A DNA stretch of 17,281 bases, taken from positions 1 through 17,281 of the forward strand of contig RFHX01000162.1 of NCBI GenBank assembly GCA_003695725.1, written 5' to 3'. The position numbers and the translations under genes were made by a program. The DNA is from Candidatus Schekmanbacteria bacterium. Lineage in GTDB: Bacteria > Schekmanbacteria > GWA2-38-11 > J061. This document shows positions 7,049-15,633 of this stretch, piece after piece (within the stretch, counting starts at the first letter, position 1; the number at the start of each line of letters is the position of its first letter). The notes beneath the pieces were generated by a model. It made no database searches. It saw nothing but the letters and a program-made list of their open reading frames with translations, and had not been told where the DNA came from.

Positions 7049-8230
7049 GTGAAGAAGAGAAATCTTTTTTCATTCATTGACAAAGAACTTGAAAAATTAA
7101 AAAAGGAAAATCTTTACAGGTCTCTTCGCATTATTGAATCAGCCCAAAAACCGAAGGTCAGGATTGAAGGCAAAGAATTCCTTCTTTTCTCATCCAACAA
7201 CTATCTCGGTTTGTCGAACAATCCAATAATCAAAAAAAAGGCGGCTGAAGCGCTAAAAAAATATGGATGCGGAGCTTGCGCTTCCCGCCTGATTTCAGGA
7301 AATGTCGAACCTTATGTTTCCCTTGAAAAAACGATTGCCCGCTTTAAAGGGACCAAAGAAGCTCTTGTCTTTTCTTCAGGATACGCCGCAAATGTAGGGA
7401 CAATATCAACTATTGCAGAATCATCAGATACTATCTTTTCCGATGCTTTAAATCATGCAAGCATAATAGACGGATGCCGCTTGAGCAGGGCGCAGATAAA
7501 AATTTACAATCATAAAGATGTAAACCATCTTGAAGATTTAGTTAAAAAAACAAAAGGAAGAGGGAAAAAAATCATAATCACTGATTCTATATTCAGTATG
7601 GATGGAGATATTGCGCCATTAGGAGATATTCAGAAAGTCGCGAAAAAATATGGATGCCTGCTCTTTGTGGATGACGCGCATGCAACAGGTACATTGGGAA
7701 AAAGGGGACGCGGTTCAGCCGAATTTTTCAACATCAATGGGAAGATAGACATATATATGGGTACATTGAGCAAAGCTGTAGGTAGTGTGGGGGGATTTAT
7801 TGCCGGCAAGAGGAAACTGATTGAATTTCTCATAAACAGGAGTAGAAGTTTCATCTATTCCACAGGACTTCCGCCATCAGCCCTTGCCGCTTCTCAAAGC
7901 GCTCTTGAATTGATAGAAAAGGATTTATCATACCTAAACAACCTCAAAAGGAATGAAAAATTGATAAAGGAAGGCCTTGAAGAAATTGGATATGACACTA
8001 TGGAGAGCGAAACACAGATAATCCCTGTGCTTATGGAGACTGAAGAACGGGCAATCAAGGCATTTCATTTCTTATTTAAAAACAATATATTTGTCCCTGC
8101 CATAAGGCCTCCTACGGTGCCAAAGGGGAAAGCCCGCCTTAGGATTACTCCAATGGCATCTCACACCAGGAAAGATATTGAATATCTTCTCGATGTTTTC
8201 GCTAAAATGAAAAAGGCAATTTTCAAATGA
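7049..8230 (+). CDS. bioF: 8-amino-7-oxononanoate synthase-type PLP enzyme (alpha-oxoamine synthase)
   Basis: This 393-residue enzyme is of the family that condenses an acyl-CoA/ACP with an amino acid using PLP; for BioF this is pimeloyl thioester plus L-alanine, an early biotin step. Seen: SSNNYLGLS, GACASRLISGN, LVFSSGYAAN, LNHASIIDG (His136, cofactor stacking), IFSMDGDIAPL, VDDAHATGTLG (Asp208 and His211), and GTLSKAVGSVGG with Lys242 as the PLP Schiff-base lysine. The late motif IRPPTVPKGKARLRIT fits BioF better than glycine C-acetyltransferase. The start is GTG with no clear Shine-Dalgarno, 9 nt after the HNH stop, suggesting translational coupling. The end overlaps dusB by ATGA. No other biotin gene is present, so a different alpha-oxoamine synthase role remains possible. 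Confidence 0.87.
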   Translation: MKKRNLFSFIDKELEKLKKENLYRSLRIIESAQKPKVRIEGKEFLLFSSNNYLGLSNNPIIKKKAAEALKKYGCGACASRLISGNVEPYVSLEKTIARFKGTKEALVFSSGYAANVGTISTIAESSDTIFSDALNHASIIDGCRLSRAQIKIYNHKDVNHLEDLVKKTKGRGKKIIITDSIFSMDGDIAPLGDIQKVAKKYGCLLFVDDAHATGTLGKRGRGSAEFFNINGKIDIYMGTLSKAVGSVGGFIAGKRKLIEFLINRSRSFIYSTGLPPSALAASQSALELIEKDLSYLNNLKRNEKLIKEGLEEIGYDTMESETQIIPVLMETEERAIKAFHFLFKNNIFVPAIRPPTVPKGKARLRITPMASHTRKDIEYLLDVFAKMKKAIFK

Positions 8231-9207
8231 AGCTCAATTCTTTCAAAATTGGGAAGATAAAAATTTATCCTCCAATTATTCTTGCGCCTATTGCAGGATG
8301 GACAAATCTTCCCTTTAGAATTATCGCCTGCGAAAAGGGGGCAGGACTAACCTATACAGAGCTCATAAGCTCCGAAGCCATTGTGAGGAAAAACAAAAAA
8401 ACATTGAAAATGCTTACCTGCGATGAGCGTGAGGGGAATAGGGTTATTCAAATCTTTGGCGCAAATCCTGATGTAATGGCAAGAGCTGCAAAAATCGTAG
8501 AAGATATGGGAGAAAAGATTATTGATATCAATATGGGATGCTCTGTTAAAAAAGTAATAAAAAATGGAGCAGGCGCTTATCTCTTGAAATCAGCAGTTGA
8601 CGCCAAAAAGATTATGAAAGCGGTTGTTTCAGCAGTATCCCTGCCGGTCACAGTCAAGATTCGCTCGGGCTGGAATGATAGAAGCATCAATGCAGTAGAA
8701 ATATCCAAAATCGCTGAAGAATGCGGTATTTCTGCCATCACAGTGCATCCACGCACAGCAGTGCAGTATTTCAAAGGTACGGCAGACTGGAATATCATAA
8801 AAGAGGTCAAACAGAATGTGTCGATTCCCGTAATTGGCAATGGCGATGTCAAAACCGAAGAGGATGTGAAAAGAATGTTTGAAGAAACCGATTGTGATGC
8901 TGTGATGATTGGTAGAGGAGCATTGGGCAATCCATGGATTTTCAAAAGAGCCGAATATTTTATTACAAAAGGAGAAAAAATGGTATCTCCAAGCATAAAA
9001 GAAATCAGAGATACAATGATAAAACATCTCAAACTGAATATAGAAATATTCGGTGAAAAGAGAGGAATTTCACTATTCAAAAAACACTCAGCATCCTATG
9101 TAAAAGGAATGAGGGGTGCTATTGACTTTAGAAAAAAGATTTTTCTTGCAAAAAGCGAAAGCGAGGCAAAGGACATAATAAGGAAATTTTTCTCTGCTTT
9201 GAGCTGA
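8227..9207 (+). CDS. dusB: tRNA-dihydrouridine synthase, DusB type
   Basis: This 326-residue FMN-dependent TIM-barrel enzyme reduces uridine to dihydrouridine in the tRNA D-loop. Seen: the N-terminal LAPIAGWTNLPFR phosphate/FMN-binding stretch, TELISSEA, QIFGANPDVM, and DINMGCSVKKV with catalytic Cys105. Lys144 lies in VTVKIRSGW, His174 and Arg176 in ITVHPRTAVQYFKG, then PVIGNGDV, and IGRGALGNPWIFK for FMN phosphate. The residue after the catalytic Cys is Ser where DusB usually has Pro (GCPVKK). The helical C-terminal domain (about 245-326) is present, so the gene is full length. ATG overlaps the bioF stop (ATGA), and AAGG lies 10 nt upstream inside bioF. Last gene of the plus-strand group; converges on the NRAMP gene. 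Confidence 0.93.
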   Translation: MKLNSFKIGKIKIYPPIILAPIAGWTNLPFRIIACEKGAGLTYTELISSEAIVRKNKKTLKMLTCDEREGNRVIQIFGANPDVMARAAKIVEDMGEKIIDINMGCSVKKVIKNGAGAYLLKSAVDAKKIMKAVVSAVSLPVTVKIRSGWNDRSINAVEISKIAEECGISAITVHPRTAVQYFKGTADWNIIKEVKQNVSIPVIGNGDVKTEEDVKRMFEETDCDAVMIGRGALGNPWIFKRAEYFITKGEKMVSPSIKEIRDTMIKHLKLNIEIFGEKRGISLFKKHSASYVKGMRGAIDFRKKIFLAKSESEAKDIIRKFFSALS

Positions 9208-9210
9208 TAT

Positions 9211-9243
9211 AAAATTTTTCTTTGGAAAATTCCTTTCTTTTAT
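9211..9243 (+). terminator. Weak possible terminator between convergent dusB and the NRAMP gene
   Basis: AATTTTTC and GAAAATT (9213-9220 and 9225-9231) can pair around TTTG with one bulged T, followed by CCTTTCTTTTA. The stem is nearly all A-T, so stability is low. Its position in the 32-nt gap between convergent stops is the main support; it might serve either direction. Confidence 0.28.
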
Positions 9244-10529
9244 CGACCTTGAAATAAAGAGGCAAGATAATCCATAGAAGGCGGATAAAAAATGCCTAAA
9301 AGAAGAAGAAATGTCAAAACAATCAAAATTGAAGCAGTTATTATTGAGAGAATATTCTGTCCCAATGTATTGACATTTTCTCCCATTATGGATTTATCGT
9401 TTATCAATTTGAGCATTAGAATCAGAATAATAGGAAGTAGTATCCCATTTACTGTCTGAGATATCAGCATAACCATAATAAGTTTTAAATTTGGAATTAA
9501 AATAAAGCCTGCACCAATAGCAAGAATTACCGTATAAAACCAAAAAAACTTTGGAGCTGAATGAAATTTTTTGCCCAATCCGGATTCCCATCCAAATGCT
9601 TCACTTACTGCATAGGATGTAGAAAGAGGCAGAATAATGGCGCCAAGCACAGATGCATTCAGTAATCCAATAGAAAAAAGGATAAAGGCGTAATTGCCAG
9701 CCAAAGGTTTGAGGGCAAGGGCAGCTTGAAAAGCATCATTGACTTCCCGATTACCGTTAGCATATAGGGTGGCTGCAGCTGCAATAATAATAAACATTGC
9801 AACGAAATCTGTTATAAAAGACCCAATATAGACATCCCATTTCAAAAACTTGTAATTTTCCTTCTTCAACCCCTTATCCACTACCGACGCCTGAAGATAA
9901 AACTGCATCCAAGGTGTTATCGTTGTGCCAACAAGAGCAATAAAAAGGTTTATATAACCAGTTTCAAATTTGAATGTTGGATGCACTAACCCTGCAACCA
10001 CTTCATTCCAATCCGGCTGCGCCATAAAACCTGACACAACATATGTAAAATAAATAAGACAAAAAAAGAGCATAACTCTTTCCACGGCAATATAGCTCCC
10101 CTTTATGACAATCAGCCATATTATAAGCGCCATAAGGGGAACAGAAAGAAGCCTGCTTACTCCCAAAAGTTCAAAACCAGCGGCAATACCAGCAAATTCT
10201 GCTATAGTTACAGTAAGGTTTCCTACCACCAAAAGAAGCATAGTAAAAAAGGTTGTCCTCATCGAGAATTTCTCACGAATCAAATCAGCAAGTCCCTTGC
10301 CCGTGACAACTCCCATTCTTGCAGACATCTCCTGAATTACGACTAACGCCAAAGTGGTAAGGAAAAGAGCCCAAAGGAGGCTATATCCCTCCTGCGCACC
10401 TGCAAGAGTATAGGTAGCAATGCCGCCTGCGTCATTGTCGGCGCTCGATGTAATTATTCCGGGACCAATCAGGGTAAGCAGTATCAAAAAACGCCCTAAT
10501 CCTCGTCTTTCTCTTTTTACAGCTGGCAT
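9240..10529 (-). CDS. Atypical NRAMP-family divalent metal transporter (DAGG/TPW variant)
   Basis: This 429-residue polytopic membrane protein has the LeuT-like NRAMP fold and about eleven helices. Helix 1 reads LIGPGIITSSADNDAGGIATY. Aligning IATY with the FAT after DPGN shows Asp33 kept, Pro changed to Ala and the metal-binding Asn to Gly36. Helix 6 reads VGTTITPWMQFYLQ against canonical GATxMPHN, so Ala becomes Thr203, the metal-binding Met becomes Thr205 and His becomes Trp207. Loss of the Met is known for NRAMP-related Mg2+ transporters (NRMT), so classical Mn2+/Fe2+ selectivity should not be assumed. The longest frame starts at TTG 10544. ATG at 10529 is preferred because GAGGA (plus strand 10535-10539) sits 5 nt upstream. 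It starts 20 nt after the MgtE/CBS sensor gene, its probable regulator. Confidence 0.88.
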   Translation of the reverse strand: MPAVKRERRGLGRFLILLTLIGPGIITSSADNDAGGIATYTLAGAQEGYSLLWALFLTTLALVVIQEMSARMGVVTGKGLADLIREKFSMRTTFFTMLLLVVGNLTVTIAEFAGIAAGFELLGVSRLLSVPLMALIIWLIVIKGSYIAVERVMLFFCLIYFTYVVSGFMAQPDWNEVVAGLVHPTFKFETGYINLFIALVGTTITPWMQFYLQASVVDKGLKKENYKFLKWDVYIGSFITDFVAMFIIIAAAATLYANGNREVNDAFQAALALKPLAGNYAFILFSIGLLNASVLGAIILPLSTSYAVSEAFGWESGLGKKFHSAPKFFWFYTVILAIGAGFILIPNLKLIMVMLISQTVNGILLPIILILMLKLINDKSIMGENVNTLGQNILSIITASILIVLTFLLLLGIFYPPSMDYLASLFQGR

Positions 10530-10549
10530 TTGAATCCTCAACAAATAGT

Positions 10550-11815
10550 TTAGACTCTGAGCTTTTTCTTCCGAGAGGGAGGCGGTATGACCAAGTCAAC
10601 GATGTCATCAACAGTAATGATGCCAAGAATTACATTTTCTTCGTTTACAACAGGAATAGCATAAAAATTATATTTCGATATCATCTCTGCCACTTCTTCT
10701 TCATCTGTATCCGGCAAAACACTCTTTACCTGTTCTTTCATAATAGCTGAAAGTTGGGTATTGTCTGCTGCCAACAGAAGGTCTTTTATTGAAACAACAC
10801 CAAGCAGTTTGTCATTGTCGTCTGTAACATATATGTAATAAATCATCTCAACATCAGGAGCCATCAATCTGAGATTCTTGAATGCCTCTTTCACTGTCAT
10901 AGTGGGAGGAAAGGAAAGAAAATCCGTTGTCATCAATCCTCCTGCTGTATCATCTTCGTGTTCAAGAAGCTCCTGCACATCTTCTGCCTCTTCGTCTTCC
11001 ATCAAATTCAGTAGCTCCTGCGCTGTTTCTTCAGGCAAATCACCCAGCAAGTCTGCGGCTTCATCAGGGGGCATCAACTCCAATATATCAGATGCCTGTT
11101 CCTTATCCATTCCATGAATTATGGATACCTGCGCTTCCGGTTCAAGCTCATGGAGCGCTTCTGCCGCTGTTTCAAGTTCAAGAGTATCAAAGAGAGCAGA
11201 CCTTTCTTTTGGCGGAATTTGACTCATTATAGATGCAATGTCAGAAGGATGGAGTTCAGAAAGTTTCGATTTCGTAACTTTCAAGGTCAAACTGCTTACC
11301 TTAGGGTCAACTGGCTGTAAATAGTTCCATGATATCAGGTTTTGAGCTTTTCCTCCGCCAACCTTCTTCATCAATCCCTTGGCAATGTTAGCTACACCGA
11401 TTCGTCTGAGGATTGCGTTGAATCCTATGTCTGCTGCAATTATGCAAAGATTCCCTCTCATTTCACCCAATTTAACATCATTGACCCTAACAACTTTGGC
11501 TCCGTCTATATCAACTATCTGTTTATCAAGAATATCCTTTGCGATTGAAATATCATTTTCGCCCGGTTCAGTCTCTGTAACTTCATTCTTATAAATATTT
11601 GCCGTAATTGTGCTTCTATTGAAAAGTTCTATATTTTCGAAAGGAATGATTGCCTTCTTGCCGGACTTAATATTGACAACAAGTGCAGACACTGTTGGAA
11701 ATACATCTTTAATACGCACAAGAAGGTCTTCAAGCTTGCCTATAACCTCACCTTCCCGGTCATAGACATCCCGCCCCAATACCTCACTGGCAAATATTTC
11801 TCCCACTAAATACAT
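10550..11815 (-). CDS. Soluble PRC-barrel/MgtE N-domain/CBS-pair protein, probable Mg2+ sensor for the adjacent NRAMP carrier
   Basis: This 421-residue protein has no membrane segment. In order: a PRC-barrel-like domain (about 4-75, GRDVYDREGEVIGKLEDLLV); a second one (about 92-168, ending SWNYLQPVD); an MgtE N-terminal superhelix (about 184-286, LHPSDIASIMSQIPPKERSALF then repeated D/E-A-A-D/E-LL units and LLEHEDDTAGGLM); two CBS motifs (about 297-350 and 357-410). In MgtE these last two parts sense cytosolic Mg2+ and, with a plug helix, gate the pore. Here the chain stops after CBS2 with DLVIPPPSRKKKLRV and the pore domain is missing, with no sign of truncation. The acidic helices could bind Mg2+. 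The NRAMP gene begins 20 nt downstream. It follows era by 36 nt. ATG has GTGGA about 7 nt upstream. Function in gating NRAMP is inferred. Confidence 0.85.
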   Translation of the reverse strand: MYLVGEIFASEVLGRDVYDREGEVIGKLEDLLVRIKDVFPTVSALVVNIKSGKKAIIPFENIELFNRSTITANIYKNEVTETEPGENDISIAKDILDKQIVDIDGAKVVRVNDVKLGEMRGNLCIIAADIGFNAILRRIGVANIAKGLMKKVGGGKAQNLISWNYLQPVDPKVSSLTLKVTKSKLSELHPSDIASIMSQIPPKERSALFDTLELETAAEALHELEPEAQVSIIHGMDKEQASDILELMPPDEAADLLGDLPEETAQELLNLMEDEEAEDVQELLEHEDDTAGGLMTTDFLSFPPTMTVKEAFKNLRLMAPDVEMIYYIYVTDDNDKLLGVVSIKDLLLAADNTQLSAIMKEQVKSVLPDTDEEEVAEMISKYNFYAIPVVNEENVILGIITVDDIVDLVIPPPSRKKKLRV

Positions 11816-11851
11816 AATAATTCCACAAAGAAAAAAGTCCTTTTACAGGTT

Positions 11852-12778
11852 TCAATTTTCATCAGAGGTATAGCCATATTTATGAAGTAATTTTTCATTC
11901 TCTGTCCATTTTTTTTTAACATATACTCTCAAGTCAAGATAAACTTTGCACCCTGTAAAATATTCAATATCCTTTCGCGCTCTACTGCCTATTTCTTTTA
12001 TCATTTCTCCCTTTTTGCCAATGATGATACCCTTTTGTGATTCTTTTTCAACAAATATATTTGCTGATACATAAATAAGGCCTTCTTTGCGCTCTTTTAT
12101 CTCTTCGACCTCCACATGGACACAATAGGGCAATTCCTCCTGCAAAAGACGATAAATCTTTTCACGAATATATTCAGCAAAAAGGAATTCTTCAGGACGA
12201 TCTGTAATTATATCCGCTTCAAAATACCTTGGCGCAATTGGCAGATTATCAACGACTACGGAAATAAGCCTTTTGAGATTAGTCCCGCGTTTTGCTGAAA
12301 TTGGGATAAATTCTTCGATAAACTCATATTTTTTCAAAGAATCGATTAGAGGCAAAAGCTCTTCTTTTTTTAAAAGGTCGATTTTGTTGATTAGAAGGAT
12401 TTTCATTGCATCAACCTTTTCAATCTTATCCAAGATTACAATATCATCTTTCTTTATACCTGCTTTTGCATCTATGATAAAGAGCACTATATCTGCATAA
12501 TTTAGAGTGCTTAAGGCAATCTTGACAAGATGGCTTCTCATCAATCCCTTCTTGACATTTATACCCGGAGTATCAAGAAAGATTGCCTGATAGTCTTCCC
12601 CATTCAGGATTCCTGTTATCCTGTTTCTCGTAGTTTGAGGTTTTGCAGAAGTGATTGCAATTTTAGTGTCTAAGATTCTATTCAGTAGAGTTGACTTTCC
12701 CGTATTAGGACGCCCTACCAAGGCAATAAAACCACATCTAAATTCTCTGCCTTCCCCTTCAAAATTATTTTCAGCCAT
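11852..12778 (-). CDS. era: Era GTPase (16S rRNA-binding ribosome assembly factor)
   Basis: This 308-residue protein is full length for Era (E. coli about 301). The GTPase domain shows G1 GRPNTGKST (22-30), the switch region with SAKPQTTRNRI (about 44-54, typical of Era), G3 DTPG (69-72), G4 NKID (131-134) and G5 SAK (161-163). The C-terminal KH domain carries GIIIGKKGEMIKEIG, which binds the 3' end of 16S rRNA during 30S maturation. The usual neighbours (rnc, recO, ybeY) are not next to it in the window. Instead the MgtE/CBS sensor and NRAMP genes follow at 36 nt and 20 nt spacing, possibly in one transcript. ATG at 12776-12778 has no clear Shine-Dalgarno site. Confidence 0.96.
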   Translation of the reverse strand: MAENNFEGEGREFRCGFIALVGRPNTGKSTLLNRILDTKIAITSAKPQTTRNRITGILNGEDYQAIFLDTPGINVKKGLMRSHLVKIALSTLNYADIVLFIIDAKAGIKKDDIVILDKIEKVDAMKILLINKIDLLKKEELLPLIDSLKKYEFIEEFIPISAKRGTNLKRLISVVVDNLPIAPRYFEADIITDRPEEFLFAEYIREKIYRLLQEELPYCVHVEVEEIKERKEGLIYVSANIFVEKESQKGIIIGKKGEMIKEIGSRARKDIEYFTGCKVYLDLRVYVKKKWTENEKLLHKYGYTSDEN

Positions 12779-12937
12779 AATTCTATTATGAAATCGAAAG
12801 ATTGAGGATGTTATAAGATTCTCTATTTCAAATCAATTAAGTTTATCACTTTTTTACGATGACTCACATTCAAAATTGATTGAAAATTACAAAAAAAGTA
12901 TATTTCTACTTTGCCTTTACAATTGATATATTATCTA

Positions 12938-12966
12938 TTGACTTTTTATCCAAGCTACTTTAAATA
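12938..12966 (+). promoter_or_regulatory. Likely promoter of tRNA-Phe
   Basis: TTGACT (12938-12943) is one base from the -35 consensus and is followed after 17 nt by TAAATA (12961-12966), a partial -10. A start near 12973 gives a leader of roughly 23 nt before the tRNA. Support is box match and placement only. The same gap (12779-12995) must also hold the era promoter on the other strand; a TTGATT/TATAAC pair there has only 15-nt spacing and is not called. Confidence 0.4.
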
Positions 12967-12995
12967 AACTTCGTCTTCTTTCAATTATTTTGAGT

Positions 12996-13068
<73 letters not shown>

Positions 13069-13369
13069 TTTTTTTTATACCTTTTTGCTGTCGCACCATT
13101 TTGATTTTGTCTTATCTTCGAAACCTCTTCTTCAAAAATTGCATTTCGACATTACAGGAGCGATTGTCTTCGCAACAGAAAGAATTCAGAGGCTTCGATG
13201 CCCTCGGCTATGCATCATCCTTTTGAGCTTGACCATAGCTTAAAATCGGAAGATATGTTGAGTGGTATTCTATTTTTAGATATGAAAAAACCGAACGAAG
13301 AAATAACAAAAACAGCATAGAAAGTAATATATAAATCATCTCAATAAAACAAGAAAAAAACTATTCCTC
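13069..13369. other. Intergenic region between tRNA-Phe and the histidine kinase gene
   Basis: About 300 nt in which I find no gene. The T-run at 13069-13076 belongs to the tRNA-Phe end. Short self-complementary bits (for example GCGA...TCGC near 13161-13174) are too small to interpret. No hairpin plus T-run clearly terminates the minus-strand kinase operon. The reading frame that runs through tRNA-Phe into this stretch is a shadow and is not called. Confidence 0.55.
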
Positions 13370-15616
13370 TCATTTTTTATCAAGAAGACGGCGGATAATT
13401 TTTCTCAACTCCTGCCAATTTGTTGGTTTCATAACAAAATGCGAAATGCCTATCTTCTTAGCTTTTTTTTCATTCATATGCTCACTAAAGCCGGTGCAGA
13501 TTATTACAGGAATATCTTTTCTGATTTTGAGTATCTCTTGCGCAAAAACATTGCCCGTCATCTTTGGCATCGTCATATCTGTGATTACCAAATCGAAAAC
13601 TTTGGGATTTTCTTCAAAAGCTTGGAGCGCCTGCATAGGGTCACTGAATGGGAATACCTTATATCCTGAAAGTTCAAGCATTCTCTTTCCTAACTCTGCA
13701 ATGCTTGGGTCATCATCAAGAAAGAGAATCTTTTCATTACCTGCCGTAGCATCCTTTTCTTCATACTTACTTTCAATCACTTTGGCTTTCTCTTTTCCTT
13801 TTTCATAAAGAGGCAAATAAATATAAAAGGCAGTGCCAATTCCCTCCTCGCTATAAACCAAAACCGCACCTCCTGCGCCGCGAACTATTCCGTGGACCAC
13901 TGAAAGACCAAGTCCTGTGCCCTTCCCTTCCTCTTTCGTCGTAAAATATGGATCGAATATTTTGTCGATAATATCACTCGGGATTCCACTGCCCGTGTCG
14001 CTTACAGTAATGAGAGAATATTTTCCTATCTTCAAATCGGGATGCACAATTTCCTCGGCGCTCTTGATTTCAGTTTCCTGAATATCAACTGTAATTACTC
14101 CACCTTCTTTACTAATTGCATGATAGGCATTTGTACATAAATTGATGATTATTTGATGGATTTCAGTCGGGTCAATATAGCAATAAATTTCTGTTGATGG
14201 AAAGTTTTTAACTATTTCAATGCTTGAAGGAATCGTTGAGCGCAAAAGCTTCAATGCTTCTTCAACAACACTTTTGATATCACAAACAACAGGCTCGCGA
14301 AGCCGTTGCCTGCTGAATGTCAAAATCTGTTTTACAAGGTCTCTTGCCCTTTCTGCCGCTTTAAGCATTTCTGTGAGCATTTCGGCATACTTGCTCTCCT
14401 GCGATACCATATTGAGCATCAAGTCGCAATAACCAATAATGGGCATCAAAATATTATTGAAATCGTGTGCTATGCCGCCTGCAAGATTTCCAATGGCTTC
14501 AAGACGTTGTGCCTGTTGAAGCTGTCTTTCAAGCTGTTTTTCTTTTGTTATATCCCTCTGCACGGATACATAATAATCGAACCCCTCCTCTTCATATCGT
14601 AAAGGAGAAATCGTTGCCGCAACTTCGTATAATGTGCCATCCTTCCTTTTGTTTATGAGAAATCCGCTCCAAGTTTCCCCTTTCGATATCTTTTCCCAAA
14701 GACTTTTGAATGACTCAGCATCACTCTTGCCACTCCCGAGGATTTCAAGTGTTTTCCCAATGACTTCATCGGATGCATAGCCTGTCGTTTTGCTGAAGCC
14801 CTTGTTGACATAGATAATTTTTCCCTCCTCATCGATTATGATTACCGATTCTTCGGCATTTTCTACTGCCGCAGAAAGGAGACGGCTTTCTCTCTCAGCC
14901 CTTACCCTTTCAGTTATATCCCTGCATATTCCTCCAATCTTCAATGAGCCATCTGCAAATTTTACGGGGAAGAGGGTATCTATATGGTATCGTTTTTCAT
15001 TTTCAGAATGGAGGAAATGTTCAAAAACAACTCGTTCTTCACTTTCAATAACCCTTTTTAGATTCTTTCTATATATTTTTGAAATTTCAGGAGGATAAAC
15101 TTCGTCAATACTTTTACCAATTAAATCATCGCTCCTATTCAACCCGAAACATTCAACTCTATCATTACTTGAAAGATAAATGCCTTCTGTCGAAAGCATA
15201 AAAATATGGTCAGACGAGGATTCTACAAGGGTGCGGTATGACAACTCGCTTCTTCTTGCGATTTCCTTCGATTGTCTTCGAAGCTTCAAGAAGGTCCTTA
15301 TCCTTGCAAGAAGTTCAATCTTTGATATGGGTTTTCTTATGCAGTCATCAAATCCGGCATCAAGCCATTTTGAACTTCCTTCATTATGTGAAAGGACTAT
15401 AAGCACAGGAAGAAAGATTTCAGGTGAATCATTCTTTTTTTGTAGAAGTTCACTTCCAATCTCTTTTCCTAAAAATTGGTCTGTTATATAAAGGTCTGCA
15501 TCTTCAATCGTATCTTTATTGTTGAAAGTATTGACGGAATAGCCGCAATTTTCAAGATATCTTTGAAGGATCTTACAATCAACCTCTTTTGAAAGATAAA
15601 TTCCTATAGTTTCCAT
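13370..15616 (-). CDS. Hybrid sensor histidine kinase (receiver-like, two PAS, kinase core, receiver)
   Basis: This is a soluble kinase of about 748 residues (753 from the upstream TTG, the numbering used here). A receiver-like domain (6-117) has Asp51 in YITD and Lys100-Pro101 but lacks the acidic pair. PAS1 is about 130-245 and PAS2 about 252-368, each ending in a DIT(E/K) linker. HisKA has His389 in [11 protein letters not shown]. HATPase_c has Asn497/Asn501, DTGSGI (545-550), IFDPYFTTK and [13 protein letters not shown]. The C-terminal receiver (about 633-753) has Asp639-641, phosphoacceptor Asp685 (VITDMTMP), Thr713 and Lys735, so it looks active. Phosphoryl flow from His389 to Asp685 is expected. 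ATG at 15616 is chosen because AAGG (plus strand 15623-15626) lies 6 nt upstream. It follows the KaiC-like gene by 17 nt; no output regulator with a DNA-binding domain is in view. Confidence 0.92.
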   Translation of the reverse strand: METIGIYLSKEVDCKILQRYLENCGYSVNTFNNKDTIEDADLYITDQFLGKEIGSELLQKKNDSPEIFLPVLIVLSHNEGSSKWLDAGFDDCIRKPISKIELLARIRTFLKLRRQSKEIARRSELSYRTLVESSSDHIFMLSTEGIYLSSNDRVECFGLNRSDDLIGKSIDEVYPPEISKIYRKNLKRVIESEERVVFEHFLHSENEKRYHIDTLFPVKFADGSLKIGGICRDITERVRAERESRLLSAAVENAEESVIIIDEEGKIIYVNKGFSKTTGYASDEVIGKTLEILGSGKSDAESFKSLWEKISKGETWSGFLINKRKDGTLYEVAATISPLRYEEEGFDYYVSVQRDITKEKQLERQLQQAQRLEAIGNLAGGIAHDFNNILMPIIGYCDLMLNMVSQESKYAEMLTEMLKAAERARDLVKQILTFSRQRLREPVVCDIKSVVEEALKLLRSTIPSSIEIVKNFPSTEIYCYIDPTEIHQIIINLCTNAYHAISKEGGVITVDIQETEIKSAEEIVHPDLKIGKYSLITVSDTGSGIPSDIIDKIFDPYFTTKEEGKGTGLGLSVVHGIVRGAGGAVLVYSEEGIGTAFYIYLPLYEKGKEKAKVIESKYEEKDATAGNEKILFLDDDPSIAELGKRMLELSGYKVFPFSDPMQALQAFEENPKVFDLVITDMTMPKMTGNVFAQEILKIRKDIPVIICTGFSEHMNEKKAKKIGISHFVMKPTNWQELRKIIRRLLDKK

Positions 15617-15633
15617 TGAATGCCTTTTCAATT

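Noticed and set aside
8577-9080. Minus-strand frames of 132-167 codons inside dusB
   Set aside because: They are antisense shadows of a clearly conserved enzyme gene, with no family features of their own.
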